A model generated the notes under the pieces. That model was not told the DNA's origin. It saw only the letters and a program-made list of their open reading frames with translations, and ran no database searches. Shown here one piece after another: positions 1 to 4,337 of a stretch of DNA of 5,166 nt. The translations under genes and the position numbers were made by a program. Origin of the DNA: Omnitrophica WOR_2 bacterium RIFCSPHIGHO2_02_FULL_52_10 (GTDB lineage Bacteria > Omnitrophota > Gorgyraeia > Zapsychrales > Zapsychraceae); assembly GCA_001805655.1 (NCBI GenBank), contig MHGR01000033.1:8870-14035 (forward strand), written 5' to 3'. Positions within the stretch are counted from its first letter, which is position 1. Each line of letters begins with the position of its first letter.

Positions 1-342
1 CTGCCGAGCATTTCCATCGATTACGGGATCCTGGAAAAAGCCGGGAACGTCGCCGCCGTGCCCGCGCCGGCCATCGGCTGGTCGGACTTGGGCAGCTGGG
101 AATCCCTCATGGAAGTCCTGGCCACGGACAAAAAGGGGAACATCTTTAAAGGCGACGTGCTCCCCGTGAACTGCCGGGGGACATTGGTGTGGGGGGATAA
201 AAAAATCATCGCGCCGGTCGGGCTTGAGAACGTGATCATCATCGACACGCCCGACGCCCTGCTGGTGTGCCGCAAGGACCGTTCCCAGGCGGTCAAGGAC
301 GTCGTCACCTCCATGCGGAAGAGTAAACGCAGAGAAACGTAA
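1..342 (+). CDS. manC: Mannose-1-phosphate guanylyltransferase, C-terminal part (5' end outside window)
   Basis: This is the last 113 codons of a sugar nucleotidyltransferase; the frame is open from base 1 and stops with TAA at 340-342. Seen: SIDYGILEKA near the left edge, then GWSDLGSW, GNIFKGDV, TLVWGDKK and IIDTPDALLVC, followed by a short basic tail. In the family, the SIDYGI(L/M)E and GWSD(V/L)GSW blocks line the sugar-phosphate site of ManC-type enzymes, which make GDP-mannose from mannose-1-phosphate and GTP in the cytoplasm. The protein ends shortly after the DTPDALLVC segment, so it is the short form without the fused cupin phosphomannose isomerase domain found in long bifunctional ManC proteins. 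The next gene starts 11 bases after the stop, implying co-transcription. A related heptose-1-phosphate guanylyltransferase (HddC) is the main alternative, but the GWSDLGSW context favours ManC. The catalytic N-terminus (GxGxRLxPxT/K loop) is not visible. Confidence 0.9.
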   Translation: MPSISIDYGILEKAGNVAAVPAPAIGWSDLGSWESLMEVLATDKKGNIFKGDVLPVNCRGTLVWGDKKIIAPVGLENVIIIDTPDALLVCRKDRSQAVKDVVTSMRKSKRRET

Positions 343-353
343 AGCTGCCTCCC

Positions 354-1454
354 ATGACCTTCAAAACCAACCCTCCGCAACGGCTCCTGCTCATCAATAT
401 CTTCGGCATAGGGGATGTTTTGTTCACGACCCCTATGATCAGCAACCTTAAGGCGCGCTACCCGGACCTTTATATCGGTTACTTGGGTAACCGGCGCACC
501 GCCCCCATCCTGGAAAGCAACCCCAAGATTGATAAAGTCTTTATTTTTGAAAGGGACGCGCTTGCCGAGGCGTCAAAGCGGTCAAAGCCGGCCGTTTGCC
601 GGATGCTCATGGATTTTATCAATAGTATTCGAAAGGAACGGTTCGATACTTCCATTGATGTGTCGCTGAGCGACCTCACCGGGTTCATCAGCTGGATGGC
701 CGGCATCAAACGCAGGGCTGGGTTCAAATACAAACGCCGGGGTTTTTTCCTAAACCGCAAATGCGCCTTCACCGGGTATGAGGACCGGCACGTGGTCGAT
801 TATTATCTGGGCCTCCTGGAGGCGCTGGGTGTTCCCGTAACCACGAAAGAGTTGGAGCTCTTTGTTTCGAATGAGGATAACGCGTGGGCCGGGGCGTTTC
901 TTTTACAAAATAAGCGCCGGCTGGATGGCCAACGCCTGATTGGAATGGTTCCGGGCGGTGGCGCCAGCTGGGGGAAGGACGCACAATATAAGCGCTGGCC
1001 GCCAGAAAAATACGCGAAATTAGCTGATTATTTAATTGAAAAATTCTCTGCGGACATTATACTGTTTGGGGATAAGAGCGAAGTGGAACTTTGTGAGGCG
1101 GTTGCGCAAGGCATATCCCGCCGGCCGGTTTTGGCCTGCGGGGAGACCACCGTCGGCCAGTTTGCCGCTTTGGCCCGGAAATGCTCTCTGATGGTCGTCA
1201 ATGACGGCGGACCGCTGCATATCGCAGCGGCGGCGGGTGCTAGAACGGCATCTATTTTCGGGCCGGTGGATGAGCGTGTCTACGGTCCATATCCTAAAGG
1301 GAATCATATAGTTATAAAGAAAGACATCGCCTGCCGGCCGTGTTACCGGCGGTTTCGCAGGGCAAGCTGCGAGCATATCAGTTGTCTCAGTCAGTTGTCG
1401 GTTGAGGAAGCGCTTAGCAAAATAAGAGAAATTTTAGATTCTTTAAAGTTTTGA
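354..1454 (+). CDS. Glycosyltransferase family 9 (heptosyltransferase-like)
   Basis: A complete 366-aa protein, typical in length for GT9 ADP-heptose:LPS heptosyltransferases (WaaC/WaaF/WaaQ superfamily, GT-B fold). Near the N-terminus is the family signature FGIGDVLFTTP (residues 17-27) followed by NLKARYP. The second Rossmann half carries MVPGGGASWGKDAQYKRWP (about 198-216), ILFGD (236-240) and the nucleotide-sugar-site block NDGGPLHIAAAAG (283-295) followed by SIFGPVDERVYGPY. A cysteine cluster, C327-x2-C330-x8-C339-x4-C344, sits near the C-terminus, as in many GT9 proteins (CxPC...CL). There is no signal peptide; the enzyme should work at the cytoplasmic face of the inner membrane, adding a heptose or related sugar to a lipid-linked acceptor. 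The ATG at 354 is 11 bases after the ManC stop and has no clear Shine-Dalgarno sequence (CTGCCTCCC precedes it), suggesting translation coupled to the upstream gene. Donor and acceptor cannot be read from the sequence; the nearby gmhB is compatible with heptose. Confidence 0.94.
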   Translation: MTFKTNPPQRLLLINIFGIGDVLFTTPMISNLKARYPDLYIGYLGNRRTAPILESNPKIDKVFIFERDALAEASKRSKPAVCRMLMDFINSIRKERFDTSIDVSLSDLTGFISWMAGIKRRAGFKYKRRGFFLNRKCAFTGYEDRHVVDYYLGLLEALGVPVTTKELELFVSNEDNAWAGAFLLQNKRRLDGQRLIGMVPGGGASWGKDAQYKRWPPEKYAKLADYLIEKFSADIILFGDKSEVELCEAVAQGISRRPVLACGETTVGQFAALARKCSLMVVNDGGPLHIAAAAGARTASIFGPVDERVYGPYPKGNHIVIKKDIACRPCYRRFRRASCEHISCLSQLSVEEALSKIREILDSLKF

Positions 1455-1475
1455 GTGGCTAATAAACATTGGATT

Positions 1476-1518
1476 CCCTCCCCCTTGCCCCGCCTTATGG
1501 CGGGGCTGGTGGGGAGGG
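1476..1518. repeat. C/G-rich two-tier inverted repeat (hairpin)
   Basis: The outer arms CCCTCCCC (1476-1483) and GGGGAGGG (1511-1518) are perfectly complementary. Inside them CCCCGCC (1488-1494) pairs with GGCGGGG (1499-1505) around a TTAT loop, with a small internal bulge (CTTG against CTGGT). A further purine-rich half-copy, AGGGAGGGGA, follows at 1521-1530. There is no T-tract after either arm, so this is not a canonical intrinsic terminator. It fills most of the 90-base gap between the GT9 and aminotransferase genes and looks like a dispersed palindromic element or an RNA-structure element. Its mobility is inferred, not shown. Confidence 0.75.
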
Positions 1519-1544
1519 ACAGGGAGGGGAATTACGCTAAAAAT

Positions 1545-2666
1545 ATGAACGTTCCATTTGTGGATTTGAGCGAGCAATATCACGCGATTAAGGATACGAT
1601 TGAGCCCAGCCTGCGGGCGGTCTTTGAAAAAGGGGACTTTATCCTTGGCGCGGAACAGCAGGCCTTTGAGCGGCAATTCGCCGAATTTTGCGCTACCCGC
1701 TACGCCGTCGGCGTGAATTCCGGCACGGATGCCTTGTACATGGCCTTGGGAGCCCTGGAGATCGGGCCCGGGGACGAGGTCATTCTCCCGACATTTACGT
1801 TCATCGCCACGGCCCTGTGCATATCCTACACCGGTGCCACGCCCGTTTTCTGCGAGGTGGAAGGGGAAACGTATAACATCGATCCCCGGAAACTGGAAAA
1901 GGTCGTGACCAAAAGGACAAAGGCGATTATCCCGGTGCATTTGTACGGCCAAGCGGCGGACATGGACGCCATCAACGCCATCGCCAAAAAGCGCAAAATC
2001 GCGGTGGTCGAGGATGCCTGCCAGGCGCACGGCGCGACGTATAAGGGGAAGAGGGCCGGGGCCCTGGGGGAAATCGGGTGTTTCAGCTTTTATCCGACCA
2101 AAAGCCTGGGGGCGTTCGGCGACGCCGGCATGGTGGTGACCGACAACAAAGAGATTTTTGAGAAGATAGGCATGCTGCGGGATTACGGGCGCAAGGGCCG
2201 TTATGAGCATAAGATAAAAGGGTTTAATTCGCGCATGGATACCGTTCAGGCGGTCATTTTATCGGCCAAGCTCAAGTACCTTGACGAATGGAACCGCATG
2301 CGCGGGGCCCACGCCGCCTATTATAACCGGCTGTTAAAAGACGTGCCGGGGATCCAGACCCCGGTGACCAAAGAGGGCCGCACGCATGTCTTTCAGACCT
2401 ATGCGGTGCGCGTGGCCGACCGGGACAGGGTTTTAGAGGGGATGAAAGCCAAGGGGATCGGCGTGCTGATCCATTATCCTATTCCTCTGCACCTGCAGGA
2501 GGCTTACGCGGATGCGGGAGGCAAGCCTGGGGATTTTCCCGTTGCGGAACAGGTCGCCAACGAAGTCCTGTCGCTGCCGATGTTCCCGCACATGAACAAA
2601 GGACAGATTGAATACGTGTGCGCGTCGTTAAAGGAGCTGGTTGAACCGTCCTTGCGTGAAGCGTGA
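1545..2666 (+). CDS. DegT/DnrJ/EryC1/StrS family PLP-dependent sugar aminotransferase
   Basis: A 373-aa protein, the normal family length. It transfers an amino group (usually from glutamate) to a keto-sugar nucleotide in the cytoplasm. Seen: the N-terminal MNVPFVDLSEQY opening typical of the family; FILG (32-35); the PLP phosphate-site SGTDA (59-63); LPTFTFIATA (81-90); VVEDACQAHGA (154-164), where D157 should contact the pyridine nitrogen; and SFYPTKSLGAFGDAG (181-195), where K186 is the expected Schiff-base lysine. These are followed by GFNSRMD (226-232), IHYPIPLHLQEAY and VLSLPMFPHM. It resembles 3-amino-sugar enzymes of the WbpE/FdtB/QdtB kind more than perosamine synthase, but the substrate is not determined. 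Start choice: the frame is open back to a GTG at 1455, directly after the GT9 stop, but those 30 extra residues are translated hairpin repeat; the family begins at MNVPF, so ATG 1545 is preferred. AGGGAGGGGA (1521-1530) is a purine-rich possible ribosome site, 14 bases upstream and thus rather distant. The last residues (REA) and stop lie in a repeat. Confidence 0.95.
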   Translation: MNVPFVDLSEQYHAIKDTIEPSLRAVFEKGDFILGAEQQAFERQFAEFCATRYAVGVNSGTDALYMALGALEIGPGDEVILPTFTFIATALCISYTGATPVFCEVEGETYNIDPRKLEKVVTKRTKAIIPVHLYGQAADMDAINAIAKKRKIAVVEDACQAHGATYKGKRAGALGEIGCFSFYPTKSLGAFGDAGMVVTDNKEIFEKIGMLRDYGRKGRYEHKIKGFNSRMDTVQAVILSAKLKYLDEWNRMRGAHAAYYNRLLKDVPGIQTPVTKEGRTHVFQTYAVRVADRDRVLEGMKAKGIGVLIHYPIPLHLQEAYADAGGKPGDFPVAEQVANEVLSLPMFPHMNKGQIEYVCASLKELVEPSLREA

Positions 2667-2794
2667 AACGTAAGGTTGTCGCGTGAAACGTGAAGCGTAT
2701 CTCGTGAAGCGTATGAAATATCCCGTAAACATTGTTTCGCTTCACGCTTCACGAACGACCTGCCTGTCGGCAGGCAGGCGCTTCACGTTTCACG
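2655..2794. repeat. Heptamer (CGTGAAA/CGTGAAG) array with long inverted arms
   Basis: Direct CGTGAAG/CGTGAAA units occur at 2655-2670, 2682-2698 and 2703-2712, and the same unit appears inverted (CGCTTCACG, CGTTTCACG) at 2738-2753 and 2779-2794. CGTGAAACGTGAAGCG (2682-2697) is an exact 16-bp reverse complement of CGCTTCACGTTTCACG (2779-2794). CGTGAAGCGTAT is directly repeated at 2689-2700 and 2703-2714. Together these fill the 147-base gap between the aminotransferase and GT2 genes, which otherwise holds no gene. The element begins inside the aminotransferase gene, supplying its final codons and TGA. The transcript could fold into a long stem with the 2759-2778 palindrome near its closing end. 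Origin (REP/MITE-like element or expanded short tandem repeat) and function are unknown. Confidence 0.85.
2759..2778. repeat. Perfect palindromic hairpin, 8-bp stem
   Basis: CCTGCCTG (2759-2766) and CAGGCAGG (2771-2778) are exactly complementary around the four-base loop TCGG. It lies inside the larger heptamer inverted-repeat structure and has a shorter relative at 3568-3581 in the same window. No T-tract follows on either strand, so it is unlikely to be a simple Rho-independent terminator. Very similar short CTGCC...GGCAG palindromes are, to my recollection, common dispersed repeats in several uncultivated bacterial lineages; that comparison was not tested here. Confidence 0.8.
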
Positions 2795-2813
2795 GGATTC
2801 GAGTATTTTGATT

Positions 2814-3596
2814 ATGAATAAGATTCCGCTGTCCGTGGTGGTCATCACGAAGAACGAGGAAAAGAATATAGCCAAATGCCTGGGCAGCGTGCGGAATTGG
2901 GCGGACGAGCTCTTGGTCGTGGACGATGAGAGCAGCGACGGAACGGTCATTGAGGCGGAAAAATACGCGGACCGGATCCTGCGCCGGCGCATGGACAATG
3001 AGGGAACGCACCGCAACTGGGCCTACGCGCAGGCCAAAAACGAGTGGGTGCTGAGCCTGGACGCGGACGAATACGTGACCGAGGAGCTGAAAGACGAGAT
3101 CAGCACGGCCATCCGGGAGCCCAAGGTTCACGCGTATTCGATCCCGCTGCGTAATTACATCGGCGGCTATTGGGTCAGGCATTCGGGGTGGTATCCGGCC
3201 GGCAAGCTGCGCCTGTTCATGAAGAGCCGGTTCAAGTATGAGGAAGTGGAAGTGCACCCGAAAGTTTTTCTTGAAGGAGACACCGGGCATCTGACCAAGG
3301 ACATTGTCCACAAGGGCTATCCGGATTTCGAGCATTTTCTGGGAAGCCTCAACCGGCAGACGACGCTCGAGGCGCGCAAATGGATTCAGACCGGGCGGAA
3401 GATGTCGCTGGGCAGGGCGGTATGGCGCACGCTCGACCGTTTTCCGCGTGTTTACATCGGCAAGCAGGGATATAAAGACGGCTTTGTCGGTTTTATGATC
3501 GCTTTTTTCGCGTCGTTATATCAAATCATGAGTTACGCCAAGTATTGGCAAATGAAAAGGGAGCCAGCTGCCGTCAGGCAGGAGCAGCTGTCTTGA
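2814..3596 (+). CDS. Glycosyltransferase family 2, LPS-core WaaE/KdtX-like
   Basis: A 260-aa protein, the usual size for the WaaE/KdtX-like GT2 group, which adds a hexose to the inner core of lipopolysaccharide at the cytoplasmic membrane face. Seen: SVVVITKNEEKNIAKCLGSV (7-26), the GT-A nucleotide-binding opening; VVDDESSDGT (35-44), with acidic residues for the sugar nucleotide; and LSLDADEYV (80-88), where DADE is the metal-binding DxD-type motif. Then come the group-typical GGYWVRHSGWYPAGKLRLF region (117-135), EVHPKV (146-151) and HKGYPDFEHFL. A hydrophobic aromatic segment at about 219-246 probably touches the membrane; no signal peptide is seen. Start: an in-frame TTG lies two codons upstream (2808), but ATG 2814 gives the usual MNKIPLSVVV opening and is preferred. 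No good Shine-Dalgarno site precedes it. The last residues (about PAAVRQEQLS) and the TGA overlap a palindromic repeat, so the tail may be recently altered. Donor and acceptor are unknown. Confidence 0.93.
   Translation: MNKIPLSVVVITKNEEKNIAKCLGSVRNWADELLVVDDESSDGTVIEAEKYADRILRRRMDNEGTHRNWAYAQAKNEWVLSLDADEYVTEELKDEISTAIREPKVHAYSIPLRNYIGGYWVRHSGWYPAGKLRLFMKSRFKYEEVEVHPKVFLEGDTGHLTKDIVHKGYPDFEHFLGSLNRQTTLEARKWIQTGRKMSLGRAVWRTLDRFPRVYIGKQGYKDGFVGFMIAFFASLYQIMSYAKYWQMKREPAAVRQEQLS
3565..3590. repeat. Inverted repeat overlapping the 3' end of the GT2 gene
   Basis: CAGCTGC (3565-3571) and GCAGCTG (3584-3590) are exactly complementary. A competing inner hairpin, CTGCC (3568-3572) with GGCAG (3577-3581) around GTCA, uses part of the same bases, so two alternative folds are possible. 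The inner core resembles the 2759-2778 palindrome (TGCCTGTCGGCAGG against TGCCGTCAGGCAGG, one indel and one substitution). It lies inside the coding region, just before the stop codon. Confidence 0.65.
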
Positions 3597-3626
3597 CTTT
3601 CCTTTATTAATTCAGAGGAAGTCAAG
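3592..3626. repeat. Inverted repeat spanning the GT2 stop codon and downstream gap
   Basis: CTTGACTTTCCT (3592-3603) pairs with AGGAAGTCAAG (3616-3626): eleven base pairs with a single bulged T and a 12-base A/T-rich loop. The GT2 stop codon TGA (3594-3596) lies in the left arm. It could act as a 3'-end stabilising or attenuating hairpin, but no U-tract follows the right arm (GCTGTCCC follows), so a classical terminator is not supported. Confidence 0.7.
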
Positions 3627-3629
3627 GCT

Positions 3630-3667
3630 GTCCCAGCTTTTCTAAAATTTGATATGTAAGCTGGGAC
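3630..3667. repeat. Perfect 10-bp inverted repeat just upstream of gmhB
   Basis: GTCCCAGCTT (3630-3639) and AAGCTGGGAC (3658-3667) are exact reverse complements with an 18-base A/T-rich loop. The right arm ends 12 bases before the gmhB ATG, so a folded transcript would place a stable stem at the edge of the ribosome-binding region. This could be the terminal inverted repeat of a very small mobile element or an RNA regulatory stem; the sequence does not decide. No T-tract follows. Confidence 0.75.
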
Positions 3668-3679
3668 TGAAAGCTAATT

Positions 3680-4324
3680 ATGAAAGTCGTTTTCCTCGAT
3701 AGAGACGGTGTCATCAATGAATTCCCGGGTGACGGCAGATATGTAACGAAGCTCAAGGAGTTCAGGTTCGTTGCCGGCGCGTTGGACGCTTTGCGCATTT
3801 TAACGCGGGAAGGGTATTCCATCTTCGTGATTTCCAACCAGGCGGGCGTGGCCAAGGGCATATATACCAGGCAGAAACTGGAGCACATTACGCGCAATAT
3901 GGTCCGCGACGCGCTGTCGATGGGCGGGAGGATTAAAAAGGTTTTTTACTGCACGCATTTCTCCCACGCCGGCTGCGACTGCCGCAAGCCGGAGATCGGC
4001 TCGATCCGCAAGGCGCTGGGGTCGATGAACAAGACGATCCGCGCGGCGCAAAAGGCGTTTTTTGTCGGCGATACCGAATCCGATATCCTGGCGGGCCACA
4101 ATGCCGGCTGCACGACCATCTTTGTCCTTTCGGGCGGGCAGGACCGCCGCCACATGCGCGGCTGGGAAGTCAAGCCGGACTTTATCGCGCGCGACCTCCT
4201 CGAGGCGACGGACATCATCAATGAGCGCAACATCAGCCGTTCGCGCCAGAGAAAGCGCCGGGTGCTGACGATTGACCAGGCCCGCAAACTCACAAACGGG
4301 AAAAGGACCGCCAAACGACGGTAG
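3680..4324 (+). CDS. gmhB: HAD-family phosphatase, D-glycero-D-manno-heptose-1,7-bisphosphate 7-phosphatase (GmhB) type
   Basis: A 214-aa protein. GmhB removes the C7 phosphate from heptose 1,7-bisphosphate in the cytoplasm, a step toward ADP- or GDP-heptose. Seen: HAD motif I FLDRDGVIN (5-13) with nucleophile D7 and acid/base D9; motif II VISNQAG (50-56) with S52; CRKPE (101-105) with K103 of motif III; and FVGDTESDI (128-136) with metal-binding D131 and D135. The zinc-loop pattern C91-x-H93-x5-C99-x-C101 is complete and is characteristic of GmhB and related HisB-type phosphatases. The enzyme core ends around residue 180; the remaining 34 residues form a strongly basic tail (RQRKRR, GKRTAKRR) that makes the protein longer than the roughly 190-aa E. 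coli enzyme. ATG 3680 fits the family start (MKVVFLDRDG); the only upstream purine signal is a weak GAAAG. The next gene starts 13 bases after the stop. The kinase, isomerase and nucleotidyltransferase of the heptose pathway are not in this window. Confidence 0.92.
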   Translation: MKVVFLDRDGVINEFPGDGRYVTKLKEFRFVAGALDALRILTREGYSIFVISNQAGVAKGIYTRQKLEHITRNMVRDALSMGGRIKKVFYCTHFSHAGCDCRKPEIGSIRKALGSMNKTIRAAQKAFFVGDTESDILAGHNAGCTTIFVLSGGQDRRHMRGWEVKPDFIARDLLEATDIINERNISRSRQRKRRVLTIDQARKLTNGKRTAKRR

Positions 4325-4337
4325 CCAACCCCTCGCC

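Noticed and set aside
334..342. GAAACGTAA at the end of the ManC gene, also present at 2665-2673
   Set aside because: A nine-base match without a second heptamer unit nearby is compatible with chance; not enough to call another repeat copy.
1443..2210. Long antisense open frame (255 codons) opposite the aminotransferase
   Set aside because: The plus strand here encodes a protein with all PLP-family motifs. The antisense translation has no recognisable domain and is the usual shadow frame in GC-rich coding DNA.
2655..2794. CRISPR array
   Set aside because: Units are only seven bases, appear in both orientations, and have no regular unique spacers or cas genes.
2790..3335. Antisense open frame (181 codons) opposite the GT2 gene
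   Set aside because: It overlaps a clear GT2 coding region with a DADE motif; no independent start signal or family motif on the minus strand.
3593..3648. Sigma-70 promoter for gmhB using TTGACT (3593-3598) and TAAAAT (3643-3648)
   Set aside because: The two hexamers are about 44 bases apart, far from the usual 16-18, and each lies inside an inverted-repeat structure; no properly spaced partner is seen.
3592..3667. Rho-independent terminator after the GT2 gene
   Set aside because: Stable stems exist, but neither is followed by a U-tract on either strand, and the next gene continues in the same direction 83 bases after the stop.
4260..4324. Remnant of an HldE/RfaE2-type nucleotidyltransferase fused to GmhB (RVLTIDQARKL...TNGK)
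   Set aside because: The resemblance to the domain's opening is only a few residues, and none of the frames downstream continues into the expected GCFD or HxGH motifs.
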